Assembly: GCF_018275325.1 (NCBI RefSeq)
Contig: NZ_JAGVQR010000001.1
Span: 2,232,001 to 2,296,000, forward strand
Length of the DNA stretch: 64,000 bases
Direction of reading: 5' to 3'
Source of the DNA: Nocardioides palaemonis
GTDB lineage: Bacteria > Actinomycetota > Actinomycetes > Propionibacteriales > Nocardioidaceae
The translations under genes were made by a program, and so were the position numbers. Numbering within the stretch: the stretch's first letter is position 1; every line of letters starts with the position of its first letter. Shown here in pieces: positions 16,939 through 26,516 of this stretch. The notes under the pieces were generated by a model that was not told the origin of the DNA, ran no database searches, and was given only the letters and a program-made list of their open reading frames with translations.

Positions 16939-17643
16939 TCAGGCCAGGACGCGGCGCACGTCGAGCGAGCAGCCCACGACCGTGTGCGTCGAGCCGTCCG
17001 CCTGGGGCTGGTCGAACCAGGTGCCGGGCTCGAAGCCGGCCTTGGCGAGGACCCGGAGCGAGGCGGTGTTGCGGTAGTCGGGCGCGGCGAAGTACGTGGT
17101 CACGTCCGGGTAGCGCGAGCGGGCGTGCTCGGCCCACGACCACAGCACCGCGGCGCCCAGCCCGCGTCCGCGCCACGCGTCCTCGCCGATCGCGTAGTCC
17201 ACCCCGACGGCGCCGGGGTCGGGGACGAGCACCGCGTGGTCCGGGTAGTCGGAGATCCGGTAGTCCTGCACGAAGCCGGCCGGGCGCGCGTCCACCTCCA
17301 CCACCCACATCCGCGTCGGGCTGCGGCCGTCCACCCGCTCGGCGTACATGTCGTGGATCTGCTCCGGCGTCTGCTCGCGTCCCTGCTCCCACCACCGGCG
17401 CACGGCGTCGCTGGCCCGCCACCTCGTCATCAGGGGGAGGTCGTCGCGGGTCATCGCCCGGAGGCTCACGACGTGCTCGGGATCGAGGTCGAAGTGCAGC
17501 ACCGCGCCCGACAGGTCGCGCGCCACGGGGGCGCCGCCGACCGCAGCCACGGTGCGTGCGGCCGCGGCCCGCCACGACTCGCCGTCGTCGACCGACCCCG
17601 CGAGGTCGTGCGCGCCGGTGTGGACGACGAGGGTGGTCACCAC
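16939..17643 (-). CDS. GNAT acetyltransferase, AAC(6')-like
   Basis: A 234-residue protein whose residues 60-230 form a GNAT domain of the aminoglycoside 6'-acetyltransferase/siderophore-acetylase type: LMTRWRASDAVRRWW, FVQDYRISDYPDH, VDYAIGEDAWRGRGLGAAVLWSW (acetyl-CoA loop) and NTASLRVLAKAGFEPG. The first 55 residues are not part of the family core. Substrate is unknown; resistance to an aminoglycoside is possible but unproven. The GTG start is three bases after the phosphoribosyltransferase stop. Confidence 0.82.
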   Translation of the reverse strand: MVTTLVVHTGAHDLAGSVDDGESWRAAAARTVAAVGGAPVARDLSGAVLHFDLDPEHVVSLRAMTRDDLPLMTRWRASDAVRRWWEQGREQTPEQIHDMYAERVDGRSPTRMWVVEVDARPAGFVQDYRISDYPDHAVLVPDPGAVGVDYAIGEDAWRGRGLGAAVLWSWAEHARSRYPDVTTYFAAPDYRNTASLRVLAKAGFEPGTWFDQPQADGSTHTVVGCSLDVRRVLA

Positions 17644-17646
17644 TCG

Positions 17647-18135
17647 TCAGTGCGCCAAGCCGTGGCCGACCACCGGCGGGAGGACCGACCACGGGAAGTC
17701 GATCCAGCGCTCGGTGCGCCGCCAGGCGTAGTCGGGCTTGATGACCGACTGGGGCTTCTCGTAGACCACCGCGGTGCGGGCCTCGGCGACGTGGCCCTCG
17801 CAGAACTCGTGGACCAGCTCCAGGGTGCGGCCGGTGTCGGCGACGTCGTCGGCGATCAGCACCTTCAGCCCGGACAGGTCGACCGCGGCGGGCGTGGGCG
17901 GCAGCATGATCGGGACGTCGAGGCGCTGGTCGACGCCGGTGTAGAACTCGACGTTGACGACCGAGATGTTCTTCACGCCGAGCGCGTAGCCCAGCCCCAT
18001 CCCGAGCGCCAGGCCGCCGCGCGCGATCGCGAGCACCATGTCGGGGGCGAACCCCGAGTCCGCGACCCCTTGGGCGAGCTCGCGGGTGGCGGTGCCGAAC
18101 AGGTCGTAGGTGAGGACCTCGCGCTCGTTGCTCAC
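17647..18135 (-). CDS. Phosphoribosyltransferase-family protein
   Basis: A 162-residue type I phosphoribosyltransferase. The PRPP loop VLIADDVADTGRTLELV is clear, along with AIARGGLALG, the flexible-hood start. It resembles the hypoxanthine/xanthine type (Gpt-like) by length and the YEKPQSVIKPDYAW end, but substrate is not certain. The GTG at 18135 is preferred because GTGGGA lies eight bases upstream; an ATG three codons earlier has its ribosome site too close. Confidence 0.85.
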   Translation of the reverse strand: MSNEREVLTYDLFGTATRELAQGVADSGFAPDMVLAIARGGLALGMGLGYALGVKNISVVNVEFYTGVDQRLDVPIMLPPTPAAVDLSGLKVLIADDVADTGRTLELVHEFCEGHVAEARTAVVYEKPQSVIKPDYAWRRTERWIDFPWSVLPPVVGHGLAH

Positions 18136-18180
18136 GCCGCACATCCCACCAGAGCGGTGGCCGGGCGTGGAAGGGGGTGG

Positions 18181-18930
18181 TCAGTCCTCGGGCAGGTCGT
18201 GCGCGTCGACGAGGTCGTCGACGTCGTCGCCACCGTGGTCGGCGAGCGCCTCGCGGACGACCGCGAAGGCCAGGCCCGAGGAGTAGCCCTTGCGGGCCAG
18301 CATCCCGGCGAGCCGCCGGGTGGCGACCTGCGGGTCGAGCCCGCGCATCGAGCGCAGCTTCTTGTCCACCAGCGCTCGTGCGGCCGTGCGCTGGTCGTCG
18401 TCGTCGATCTGCTCGAGCGCCTCGGCGACGTCGTCGTCGGTGACGCCCTTGCGTCGCAGCTCCTGCTTGAGGGCCCGCGGCGCGAGGCCCCGGCTGCGGT
18501 GCCGGCTCTCCACCCACTGCCGCGCGAAGGCGGCGTCGTCGACCAGCCCGACCTCGGTGAACCGGTCGAGCAGCGCCGAGGCGAGCTCGTCGGGGACTCC
18601 CCGCTTCGCGAGCTTGTCGGCGAGCTCCTGACGGGTGCGCGCCTGGCCGGTGAGCGTGTCGAGCAGGATCTTGCGGGCCACCGCCTCGGGGTCGGCCTCG
18701 ACCTCCGCTGCGGCGGCCTCCGCACGCGCCACGCGGGCGGCCTCGCGCTCCTCCCAGGTCCGGGTGCGGCTGCGACCGCCCTTCTTGCGCGCGCTGTTCC
18801 GCGCGCCCGACGAGCGGGCGCCGGGCCGCTCCGGCTCGGCCGGCGCGGGTGGGGTCTCCCCCACCCACGCCGTCACGCCGAGGCCGACGTCACCGACCCA
18901 GTCGGGGGCCGGCCGCTGCTCAGAAGTCAT
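18181..18930 (-). CDS. recX: RecA regulator RecX
   Basis: A 249-residue protein with a charged, low-complexity N-terminal 70 residues and then the RecX three-helix repeats ([67 protein letters not shown]). RecX binds in the groove of the RecA filament and restrains it. It starts 11 bases inside the end of recA, so the two are co-translated. The long N-terminal extension is common in actinobacterial RecX. Confidence 0.95.
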   Translation of the reverse strand: MTSEQRPAPDWVGDVGLGVTAWVGETPPAPAEPERPGARSSGARNSARKKGGRSRTRTWEEREAARVARAEAAAAEVEADPEAVARKILLDTLTGQARTRQELADKLAKRGVPDELASALLDRFTEVGLVDDAAFARQWVESRHRSRGLAPRALKQELRRKGVTDDDVAEALEQIDDDDQRTAARALVDKKLRSMRGLDPQVATRRLAGMLARKGYSSGLAFAVVREALADHGGDDVDDLVDAHDLPED

Positions 18931-19972
18931 CGACCCCGATGGGCTCGTCGCTCAGGCCGTCGGCGGGCGCGTCGACGACCGGGGTGACGCCCAGCTTCTC
19001 GAGGATCAGCTTCTCGATCTCGTTGGCGAGGTCGGGGTTGTCGCGCAGGAAGTTGCGCGAGTTCTCCTTGCCCTGCCCGAGCTGGTCGCCCTCGTAGGTG
19101 TACCAGGCGCCGGCCTTGCGGATCAGGCCCGCCTCGACGCCGACGTCGATCAGGCCACCCTCGCGGCTGATGCCCTTGCCGTACATGATGTCGAACTCGG
19201 CCTGCTTGAACGGCGGCGCGACCTTGTTCTTCACCACCTTGACGCGGGTGCGGTTGCCGACCATGTCGGTGCCGTCCTTGAGCGTCTCGATGCGTCGCAC
19301 GTCGAGGCGCACCGAGGAGTAGAACTTCAGCGCGCGACCACCGGTCGTGGTCTCGGGCGAGCCGAACATCACGCCGATCTTCTCGCGCAGCTGGTTGATG
19401 AAGATGGCGGTGGTGCCGGCATTGTTGAGGGCACCGGTCATCTTCCGCAGCGCCTGGCTCATCAGGCGGGCCTGGAGGCCGACGTGGCTGTCGCCCATCT
19501 CGCCCTCGATCTCGGCGCGGGGCACGAGTGCTGCGACCGAGTCGATGACGATCAGCGACAGCGCACCGGAGCGGATCAGCATGTCGGCGATCTCGAGCGC
19601 CTGCTCACCGGAGTCGGGCTGGGAGACCAGCAGCGCGTCGGTGTCGACGCCGAGGGCCTTCGCGTACTCCGGGTCGAGCGCGTGCTCGGCGTCGATGAAG
19701 GCGACGATGCCGCCGGCCGCCTGGGCGTTGGCCACCGCGTGCAGGGCGACCGTCGTCTTTCCGGAGGACTCCGGACCGTAGACCTCCACCACGCGACCGC
19801 GCGGGAGGCCACCGAGCCCGAGCGCGACGTCGAGGGCGATCGACCCCGTGGGGATCACCTCGAGCGGGGCACGCGTCTCGTCGCCCAGTCGCATGACCGA
19901 GCCCTTGCCGAACTGCTTCTCCACCTGGGCGAGGGCGGCGTCGAGGGCCTTCTCGCGGTCTGCACCAGCCAT
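18920..19972 (-). CDS. recA: Recombinase RecA
   Basis: A 350-residue recombinase. Walker [10 protein letters not shown] at about residue 66, the Walker B segment [22 protein letters not shown] and the DNA-binding loop [21 protein letters not shown] are intact. No intein is present. The C-terminus is acidic and overlaps recX. The ATG at 19972 matches the usual [14 protein letters not shown] beginning. Upstream are a LexA box and a DNA-damage promoter of the mycobacterial type. Confidence 0.99.
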   Translation of the reverse strand: MAGADREKALDAALAQVEKQFGKGSVMRLGDETRAPLEVIPTGSIALDVALGLGGLPRGRVVEVYGPESSGKTTVALHAVANAQAAGGIVAFIDAEHALDPEYAKALGVDTDALLVSQPDSGEQALEIADMLIRSGALSLIVIDSVAALVPRAEIEGEMGDSHVGLQARLMSQALRKMTGALNNAGTTAIFINQLREKIGVMFGSPETTTGGRALKFYSSVRLDVRRIETLKDGTDMVGNRTRVKVVKNKVAPPFKQAEFDIMYGKGISREGGLIDVGVEAGLIRKAGAWYTYEGDQLGQGKENSRNFLRDNPDLANEIEKLILEKLGVTPVVDAPADGLSDEPIGVDDF

Positions 19973-20018
19973 TGCTGTGTCCCGTTCTCTCGAGTGAGTG
20001 ATGTGAGGTACGTCTGCG

Positions 20019-20041
20019 ACGCTAGGGCGAGCCACCGACAG
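20019..20041 (-). promoter_or_regulatory. RecA-NDp-type recA promoter
   Basis: On the minus strand CTGTCGGTG, then eight bases, then TAGCGT. This matches the LexA-independent DNA-damage promoter described for mycobacterial recA (TTGTCRGTG-N8-TANNNT) with one mismatch. The -10 element ends about 46 bases before the recA ATG. Confidence 0.7.
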
Positions 20042-20110
20042 TCCCTGATCAGGACCGTCACCTGCTGTGGACAACCTCGCCCCTCGTCGTACCTGTGGAC
20101 GCACAGTAGC

Positions 20111-20126
20111 CCGAACAGGTGTTCGA
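20111..20126. promoter_or_regulatory. LexA (SOS) box upstream of recA
   Basis: CCGAAC-AGGT-GTTCGA differs from the actinobacterial SOS palindrome TCGAAC-N4-GTTCGA by one base. It lies about 140 bp before the recA start, giving recA a second, LexA-controlled input besides the RecA-NDp-like promoter. Confidence 0.85.
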
Positions 20127-20172
20127 CGCGCGCTCCGGCGCGGCGTGTCGCGCCGCCGATCGGCCTACCGGC

Positions 20173-21426
20173 TCAGTCGTGGCGTCGGGTCACGCCGCCG
20201 GCGACCACGACCGTGAGCGCGAGCAGCGCGGCGAAGAGGGCGAGCGCGGCGTAGCCCAGCGACCCCACGATCACGCCCGCCAGCGCGCCGCCGCCGGCCG
20301 CGGTGAGGGCCATCGCCATGTCGGAGGTGCCCTGGACGTCGGTGCGCGCCTCGATGGGCGTCCGGTCGGCGACCACCGTCGACGCGGCGACCGTCGCCGC
20401 CGACCAGCCCAGGCCGAGCAGGAACAGCCCGCAGAAGATCTGCCACGACGAACCCTCCGGCGAGGACCCGCAGAGGGCGAGCGAGACGAGCAGCACCGCT
20501 CCCCCGGCGACGAGGACCGTGCTCCGGCCGAGACGGTCCGCGGCCCACCCCATCACCGGCGAGAACGCGAACATCCCGAGCACGTGGATCGAGATCACGA
20601 AGCCGATCACCTCGAGGTGGGCGCCGCCGTGCTCCATGTGGAGCGGGGTCATGATCATGACGGTGACCATCGCGGCGTGGGCGCACGCCATCGCCACGAC
20701 CGCTGCCCCGACCGCCGGCACCTCCCGCACGACGGTGGCGAACCGACTCCACGAGCCCCGGTCAGGACCGCTCGCCGCGTCCGCGCGGACCCCCGCGACC
20801 TGCTGGGCGAGCAGCAGCGGGTCGGGCCGCAGCCGCCACCCGACCCACACCGCTGCGAGCACCAGGACCACCGAGCCGATCGCGAAGCCGCCGGTGAGCT
20901 CCGGGATGCCCAGAGCACGCGCCACCCGGCCACCCACGCCGGTCAGGTTGGGGCCGGCGACGGCGCCGATCGTGGTCGCCCAGACGACGACGGACAGCGC
21001 ACGGGCGCGGTGCGCCTCGGTGGCGAGGTCCGTGGCGGCGTAGCGCGAGCCGTTGTTGACCGCCGTGGTCGCCCCGAGCAGCAGGGCCCCGAGGAGGAGC
21101 ACGGCCATCGAGTCGACGACGCCCGCCAGCACCGCGAGCACGGCACCCGTCGCGCCGACGAGGTATCCGGTCACCAGCCCCGCACGGCGCCCGCGCCGAC
21201 GCATCAGGCGGGCGAGGAGGTAGGCCGTCGCGGCCGTGCCGAGCACCTGGAAGGTCTGCGCGAGCCCGGCCTGCGTCTCGCTCCCGGAGATGTCGCGCGC
21301 CAGGAGCGAGGCGGTCGCGACGCCGATCGTCACCCCGACGGCCCCCACCGCCTGGGAGACGACCAGGGTCCGGACCGTGTGCCGCTGGACCGCGGCGAGG
21401 TCGACCTGCTCGACGGTGCCGGTCAC
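20173..21426 (-). CDS. MFS transporter
   Basis: A 417-residue membrane protein with about 12 hydrophobic helices and the MFS loop 8-9 motif GWAADRLGRST; the loop 2-3 region reads RLMRRRGRRAGL. It is probably a drug or metabolite exporter, with no substrate cue. The GTG start overlaps the DUF3046 stop by four bases (GTGA), linking it to the DUF3046/methyltransferase genes upstream. It lies between DUF3046 and recA, which are usually close neighbours. Confidence 0.88.
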   Translation of the reverse strand: MTGTVEQVDLAAVQRHTVRTLVVSQAVGAVGVTIGVATASLLARDISGSETQAGLAQTFQVLGTAATAYLLARLMRRRGRRAGLVTGYLVGATGAVLAVLAGVVDSMAVLLLGALLLGATTAVNNGSRYAATDLATEAHRARALSVVVWATTIGAVAGPNLTGVGGRVARALGIPELTGGFAIGSVVLVLAAVWVGWRLRPDPLLLAQQVAGVRADAASGPDRGSWSRFATVVREVPAVGAAVVAMACAHAAMVTVMIMTPLHMEHGGAHLEVIGFVISIHVLGMFAFSPVMGWAADRLGRSTVLVAGGAVLLVSLALCGSSPEGSSWQIFCGLFLLGLGWSAATVAASTVVADRTPIEARTDVQGTSDMAMALTAAGGGALAGVIVGSLGYAALALFAALLALTVVVAGGVTRRHD

Positions 21427-21617
21427 CGCTCGCTCGCGGGCAGCTCGAGCTGGCGGCGCACGGCCGCCCACACCTGCTTGGGCGGCATCCCGGCGTCGAG
21501 CGCCTCCTGGGTCGTGCGTCCGTCGAGGTCGCGCACGACCGTGAGCTCGGCCCAGGTGCGGGAGTAGTCGCGCCCCAGTGCGTCGTCGAGCCGGGCCCAG
21601 AACTCGGTGTGCCTCAT
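21423..21617 (-). CDS. DUF3046 family protein
   Basis: A 64-residue protein (MRHTEFWARLDDALGRDYS start, QEALDAGMPPKQVWAAV centre) of a family found next to recA in most actinobacteria. The function is unknown. It is coupled by four-base overlaps to the gene before (ATGA) and after (GTGA). Confidence 0.9.
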   Translation of the reverse strand: MRHTEFWARLDDALGRDYSRTWAELTVVRDLDGRTTQEALDAGMPPKQVWAAVRRQLELPASER

Positions 21618-22783
21618 GGGGACACGGTCCCACGCGTGGCCGACAGCTCGATCCACGACTCGTCCCGCGACCCGGCCAGCCCGGACCGGACCACCACGTC
21701 GGTCCACCCCGCGGCCTCGACGACTACCTGCAGCGGACCCGGGCGCCAGTAGGTGAAGTGGCGGGGGCGGGTGACCGAGCCGTGCGTCGACCACCCCTCG
21801 CCGTCGCCCTCCTTGAACGAGGCGCGCAGCTCGCCGCCGACGCGGGTCACGGTGGCGAGCCGCGCGAGCACCGTCGGCAGGTCCGCCCGTCGCGCGTGCA
21901 GCAGCGAGGCGTTGGCCCAGACCGCGTCGTACGGGCCCTCCGGCGAGGTGAGGTCGTCGACGAGCGGGTCGAGGAGGTCGCACGTGTGGCCCTGCTCGCG
22001 CAGCAGCGTGACGAAGCCGGGCGTGACGTCCGTGCGCCGGACGACCAGCCCGGCTGCCTCGAGCAGCAGCGCGTCGCGACCGCCGCCACTGCCGACCTCC
22101 AGCACCCGCGCGCCGGCACCGAGCCGGTCGGCGAGCGCGGCGACGTCGGCGCGGACGCTGTCCGGCACCGGCGGCGCGGCGAGGGCGTAGGCAGCTGCGT
22201 CCTGGTCGTAGGCGCCGACGGTCCGGAGGACCTCGTCGGGCCAGGCGCCGACGTCGTGGAGGTGGTGGACGACGTCGTGCAGGTGGTAGCTGCCGAGCGA
22301 GGCGACGGTGAACTGGTCACCGTTGGAGCGGGTGCCACGTCGCGCGGCGCCCCGTTCGTCGACGCGGGCGTAGAGACCGGCCACCGCACCGGCGGCGTCG
22401 ATCAGGTCACCGACGACGACGGCGGGGTCCTGCGACGGGTAGTCGGACTCGACGGCCGTGACGTCCTGGTCCCAGCTGGCGAAGACCGGTCGGTCCTCCT
22501 CCAGCATCAGCCGCACCCGCTCGGCGAACAGCACGTGGACGTCGCGCACGTGGCAGGCGTACTCGAGCGGCGACCAGACCCCCGGCGAGGGTCGCTCGCC
22601 CACGTCGGGGCGACGCAGCACCTCCGACCAGGTCATCGCCGTGTCGTGCAGGAGCCCGGGCAGGTCGGCCAGGCCCTGGGCGGACGGATCGAACCCGCAG
22701 TCGGGGCAGGGACGCTCGAGGACCCAGGTCCAGTCCTTGGTGTCGGGCGTGATCTCAGACGTGATGTCGGGGGTGCTGCTCAC
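21614..22783 (-). CDS. DinB-domain / SAM methyltransferase fusion
   Basis: A 389-residue protein in two parts. Residues 1-175 form a DinB-like four-helix bundle (MTWSEVLRRPDVGERPSPG, SPLEYACHVRDVHVLFAERV and YHLHDVVHHLHDVG supply the His triad of the metal site). Residues 200-389 form a class I methyltransferase with the SAM motif VLEVGSGGGRD and the post-II region YDAVWANASLLHA. The opening CPDCGFDP may bind metal. DinB domains often act as thiol-dependent transferases; the fusion suggests methyl transfer to a small molecule, unproven. GTG start at 22783. Confidence 0.85.
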   Translation of the reverse strand: MSSTPDITSEITPDTKDWTWVLERPCPDCGFDPSAQGLADLPGLLHDTAMTWSEVLRRPDVGERPSPGVWSPLEYACHVRDVHVLFAERVRLMLEEDRPVFASWDQDVTAVESDYPSQDPAVVVGDLIDAAGAVAGLYARVDERGAARRGTRSNGDQFTVASLGSYHLHDVVHHLHDVGAWPDEVLRTVGAYDQDAAAYALAAPPVPDSVRADVAALADRLGAGARVLEVGSGGGRDALLLEAAGLVVRRTDVTPGFVTLLREQGHTCDLLDPLVDDLTSPEGPYDAVWANASLLHARRADLPTVLARLATVTRVGGELRASFKEGDGEGWSTHGSVTRPRHFTYWRPGPLQVVVEAAGWTDVVVRSGLAGSRDESWIELSATRGTVSP

Positions 22784-22825
22784 GCCTGCATCCAACCAGC
22801 CCCGGCGCCGGGGACAATGGGCGGA

Positions 22826-23305
22826 ATGGACATCCGCCGCGCAGTTCCCGCCGACCTCCCTGCCGTCGCCGCGATCTACGGACGCGAGGCCCGCGAGGGG
22901 TACGCCACGTTCGACCACGAGCCGCGACCGATCGCGTTCTGGGAGGAGAAGCTAGCCGGACCGGACCACCTCCTCGTCGCCGAGCACGACGGCGAGGTGG
23001 TCGGCTGGGTCTCGTCGGCGCCCTACCGCCCCAAGCCGGCCTACCGCCACACGCGCGAGACCACCGTCTACGTCGTGCCCGGCCACCAGGGGCTCGGCGT
23101 CGGCCGGCAGATGTACGACGCCCTGCTGGCGCTGCTGCGCGCGGACGGGGTGCACGCCGTCGTGGCCGGCGTCGCGCTGCCCAACCCGGCGAGCCAGGGC
23201 CTGCACGAGGCGTGCGGCTTCGAGCAGGTCGGCGTGATGCGGCAGGTGGGCCGCAAGCTCGACCGCTGGATCGACCTGGCGTGGTACTCCCTGGTGCTCG
23301 ACTGA
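22826..23305 (+). CDS. GNAT acetyltransferase, phosphinothricin/Met-sulfoximine type
   Basis: A 159-residue acetyltransferase. MDIRRAVPADLPAVAAIYGREA, the VYVVPGHQGLGVGRQMYDALL acetyl-CoA loop and NPASQGLHEACGFEQVGVM are typical of the PAT/MddA group, which acetylates phosphinothricin or methionine sulfoximine, though many members have other amine substrates. The ATG follows GACAAT by seven bases. Confidence 0.88.
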   Translation: MDIRRAVPADLPAVAAIYGREAREGYATFDHEPRPIAFWEEKLAGPDHLLVAEHDGEVVGWVSSAPYRPKPAYRHTRETTVYVVPGHQGLGVGRQMYDALLALLRADGVHAVVAGVALPNPASQGLHEACGFEQVGVMRQVGRKLDRWIDLAWYSLVLD

Positions 23306-23316
23306 GCGCGGCTCAG
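23302..23316. terminator. Short hairpin between GNAT and acyl-CoA synthetase genes
   Basis: CTGAGC-GCG-GCTCAG covers the stops of both convergent genes. The stem is six base pairs, so termination strength is doubtful. Confidence 0.35.
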
Positions 23317-24953
23317 GCCAGCCCGAGCTCGCGGGTGGAGACCTCGCGCATCTCGACCTTGCGGACCTTGCCGGTGACGGTCATCGGGAACTCCTCGACG
23401 ACCATGACGTAGCGCGGGATCTTGTAGTGCGCGAGCCGGCCGGTCGCGAACGCCCGGACCCCGTCGGCGTCCAGCGGGTCGGCGCCCGGGCGCATCCGCA
23501 GCCACGCGCACAGCTCCTCGCCGTACTTCTCGTCCGGCACCCCGACCACCTGGACGTCCTCGACGTCGGGGTGGGTGTAGAGGAACTCCTCGATCTCGCG
23601 CGGGTAGATGTTCTCCCCGCCCCGGATCACCATGTCCTTGATCCGACCGGTGATCCGCACGTAGCCCTCGTCGTCCATCACGCCGAGGTCGCCGGTGTGC
23701 ATCCACCCGTCGGCGTCGATCGCCTCCCGGGTCTTCTCCGGCTCGTCCCAGTAGCCCAGCATCACCGAGTAGCCGCGGGTGCAGAACTCGCCGGCCTCGC
23801 CGCGCGGCACCGTCTCGCCCGTCACCGGGTCGACGATCTTGACCTCGAGGTGCGGGCACACCCGGCCGACAGTGCCGACCTTGCGCTCCAGCGAGTCGTC
23901 GGTACGGGTCTGGGTGGAGACCGGCGACGTCTCGGTCATGCCGTAGGCGATGGTCATCTCGTCGATGCCGGCGGCGATGAGCTTCTTCATCATCTCCTCC
24001 GGGCACGGCGAGCCGGCCATGATGCCGGTGCGGACCGAGGACAGGTCGTAGGACGAGAAGTCAGGCAGCGCCCACTCGGCGATGAACATCGTCGGTACGC
24101 CGTAGAGCGAGGTGCACGCCTCGTCGGCGGTCGCGGCGAGGGTGAGGGCGGGGTCGAAGCCGGGCGCCGGGATCACCATGGTGGCGCCGTGGGTGGCGCA
24201 CGCGAGGTTGCCCATCACCATGCCGAAGCAGTGGTAGAAGGGCACCGGGATGCAGACCCGGTCGGCCTCGGTGTAGCCGCAGACCTCGCCCACGAGGTAG
24301 CCGTTGTTGAGGATGTTGCGGTGGCTGAGGGTGGCACCCTTGGGGAACCCGGTCGTGCCGGAGGTGTACTGGATGTTGATCGGGTCCGTGGGCGTCAGCG
24401 ACGCCGCGCGCTCGGCCAGTGCCTCGTCCGTGACGGCGTCGCCGTCGGCGAGCAGCCCGGCCCAGCTCTCCTCGTCGTCGAGGTGCACCACGCGCTCCAG
24501 TGCACGGGTGTCGACACGCGTCTGCTCGATCATCGCGCGGTAGTCGCTCGTGCGGAACGAGGTCGCGCTGACCAGCAGGCGCATGCCGGACTGGTTGGCG
24601 ACGTAGGCGAACTCGTGGGTGCGGTAGGCCGGGTTGACGTTGACGAGGATCGCGCCGACCCGCGCGGTGGCGAACTGCACGAGCGTCCACTCCGCGCTGT
24701 TGGGTCCCCAGATGCCGACCCGGTCGCCCTTCTCGATGCCGGCGCCGATCAGGCCGCGTGCGACCCGGTCGACGTCCGCGTCGAGCTCGGCCCACGTCCA
24801 GCGGCGTCCGCTGGCGCACTCGACGAGCGCCTCGCGATCGGGGTGCGACGCCACGGTCCGGGCGAGGCTGGCGCCGATCGTCTCCTCGAGCAGGGCGGGC
24901 GTGCTGTCGCCCTGCGCGTAGGAGTCGGACGTGGTCGCGGCGGTGGGCTCCAT
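23313..24953 (-). CDS. AMP-binding acyl-CoA synthetase
   Basis: A 546-residue adenylating ligase of the fatty acyl-CoA synthetase type. The P-loop [16 protein letters not shown], the AYGMTETSP motif, the hinge region [20 protein letters not shown] and the C-terminal catalytic Lys in TVTGKVRK are all intact, so it should be active. Chain length of the substrate is not predictable; the best resemblance is to medium-chain or FadD-type enzymes. TAGGTT lies seven bases before the ATG on the minus strand. Confidence 0.93.
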   Translation of the reverse strand: MEPTAATTSDSYAQGDSTPALLEETIGASLARTVASHPDREALVECASGRRWTWAELDADVDRVARGLIGAGIEKGDRVGIWGPNSAEWTLVQFATARVGAILVNVNPAYRTHEFAYVANQSGMRLLVSATSFRTSDYRAMIEQTRVDTRALERVVHLDDEESWAGLLADGDAVTDEALAERAASLTPTDPINIQYTSGTTGFPKGATLSHRNILNNGYLVGEVCGYTEADRVCIPVPFYHCFGMVMGNLACATHGATMVIPAPGFDPALTLAATADEACTSLYGVPTMFIAEWALPDFSSYDLSSVRTGIMAGSPCPEEMMKKLIAAGIDEMTIAYGMTETSPVSTQTRTDDSLERKVGTVGRVCPHLEVKIVDPVTGETVPRGEAGEFCTRGYSVMLGYWDEPEKTREAIDADGWMHTGDLGVMDDEGYVRITGRIKDMVIRGGENIYPREIEEFLYTHPDVEDVQVVGVPDEKYGEELCAWLRMRPGADPLDADGVRAFATGRLAHYKIPRYVMVVEEFPMTVTGKVRKVEMREVSTRELGLA

Positions 24954-25002
24954 GCCCCGAAACCTACGTGCGGGCCCCGACGCGTCGCCAGTGGGCACCG
25001 GC

Positions 25003-25578
25003 TCAGCGGCGCGACAGCACCAGACGGGTGAGCCTCCCCAGGCCGTGCTCGTAGGCACCCGCCCCCAGGTTGGTCCCGACGAGGAAGACCAGGGCGTCGG
25101 ACGACGTGACGGCGTAGGTCACCGCGGAGGCGCCGAACGCCCCGGCGTAGTAGGGCACTTCCTTGACCAGCTCGGCCGTCACGTAACCCGCGGCGGAGGC
25201 GAGATGGAGGGCCCGTGGCCCCGCGGAGCGGGCGACTGCGAGGTCGTGGGCGGCCTTCGACAGCACGTTGGTGCTCGTCCCGGTGAGGGTCAGGAGCTCG
25301 TGGTTGGCGCGCAGGTTCGTCCGGAGGCCCAGGCCCCACACCCCGTAGCTGACGACGAGCAGGCCCACCAGGACGGGCTTGCCCCGGCCGTCGAGGATCC
25401 CGGACGTCGCCAGGAGCAGCCCCGCAGCCGTGGCCACTGCCTCGAGCGCGTAGGTCGAGGCGCCGGTGGCCACGAGCGACACGACCCATGCCGCGGCCTT
25501 CCCGCGGCGCGTCGCCGCCGGCTCCCGGCGCCGCGACGCAGTCGCGATCCGGTCCTCCTGGACGTGTTCTCCCACCAT
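25003..25578 (-). CDS. Uncharacterised membrane protein
   Basis: A 191-residue protein not recognised as a known family. After a basic 30-residue start come hydrophobic stretches at about residues 31-65, 68-86 and near 165-180 ([22 protein letters not shown]), with an amphipathic, Ser/Thr/Ala-rich region between. There are no catalytic motifs. It lies between an acyl-CoA synthetase gene and an ABC exporter on the same strand, with no overlap to either. Confidence 0.6.
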   Translation of the reverse strand: MVGEHVQEDRIATASRRREPAATRRGKAAAWVVSLVATGASTYALEAVATAAGLLLATSGILDGRGKPVLVGLLVVSYGVWGLGLRTNLRANHELLTLTGTSTNVLSKAAHDLAVARSAGPRALHLASAAGYVTAELVKEVPYYAGAFGASAVTYAVTSSDALVFLVGTNLGAGAYEHGLGRLTRLVLSRR

Positions 25579-25708
25579 GGAGCTCACCCCGCTCCCTCCC
25601 CAGGCCCGCGACACGGTGCTGCCGGTCGGAGCCGACAAGGACGCTACGCGCGCGGCGCAGGGGTCGCCCACACCGAAACTTGGGGTATGGCCCACCCCGC
25701 GGCGGGCC

Positions 25709-26515
25709 TCAGGTGAGCAGCAACGCGTCCAGCCGGCGTCGTACGACTGCGAGCCCGACGAGGCCCATGACGACGAGGTAGACGACCGAGACCGCCGACT
25801 CCCAGGTCACCACCCCGGTGGTCAGCTCGCGGCACAGCACGACGCCGCGATAGAGCGGGGTGGCCTCGACGACCCAGCGCAGCAACCCGTCACCGAACGC
25901 CTCGACCGGGAAGAAGGTCGCCGAGAACAGGAACAGCGGCATCTGGGCGAGGGTGATCTTGTCGAAGTCCTGCCAGCTCGTCATCCACGTGGTCAGCGCC
26001 ATGCAGACGGCCGAGAACGCGAACGCGATCAGCACCGTCGCCGGCAGGGCCAGCACGGCCCACCACGACTCGACCAGTCCCATCGCCAGCATCACGACGA
26101 GGAACGCGGCGGAGTAGACCGAGCCGCGCAGCAGGCCCCAGATGATCTCGCCCCGGGCGATGTCGCCGGTCGACAGCGGCGTGGCCAGCATCTGGTCGTA
26201 GAGCTTCTCGTACTTGAGCTTGAAGAACACGTTGAACGTGCTGTCGAGCAGCGCCCCGTTGAACGCCGACGTGGCGAGCATGGCGGGCGCGACGAAGGCG
26301 GCGTAGGGCACCTGCTCGCCGTGGAACTCGAAGGTGTCGATGAGCTGGCCGACGCCGATGCCGATCGAGAAGAGGTAGAGCACGGGCTCGAGGAAGCCGG
26401 TGAGGAAGAGCTTCCAGGCCGAGCGGTAGACGATGAAGTTGCGCAGCACCAGCAGCCGGGCGGCGCCGGTGGACGACAGCGGAGCGGGGACCGCGACCCC
26501 GGACAGGACGGCCAC
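25709..26515 (-). CDS. ABC-2 type transporter permease, second subunit
   Basis: A 268-residue permease with about six membrane helices of the ABC-2/DrrB-NodJ type (FLEPVLYLFSIGIGVGQLI, YEKLYDQMLATPLS, FLFSATFFPVEAFG). It starts with GTG one base after the stop of the paralogous permease, in a three-gene exporter operon with the ATPase at 27338-28264. Likely exports a lipid-like compound or drug. Confidence 0.9.
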   Translation of the reverse strand: MAVLSGVAVPAPLSSTGAARLLVLRNFIVYRSAWKLFLTGFLEPVLYLFSIGIGVGQLIDTFEFHGEQVPYAAFVAPAMLATSAFNGALLDSTFNVFFKLKYEKLYDQMLATPLSTGDIARGEIIWGLLRGSVYSAAFLVVMLAMGLVESWWAVLALPATVLIAFAFSAVCMALTTWMTSWQDFDKITLAQMPLFLFSATFFPVEAFGDGLLRWVVEATPLYRGVVLCRELTTGVVTWESAVSVVYLVVMGLVGLAVVRRRLDALLLT

Positions 26516-26516
26516 C

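Noticed and set aside
25640..25708. Possible terminator or repeat after the ABC exporter (GGCCC and GGGCC arms)
   Set aside because: Only five base pairs with a long loop; not supported well enough.
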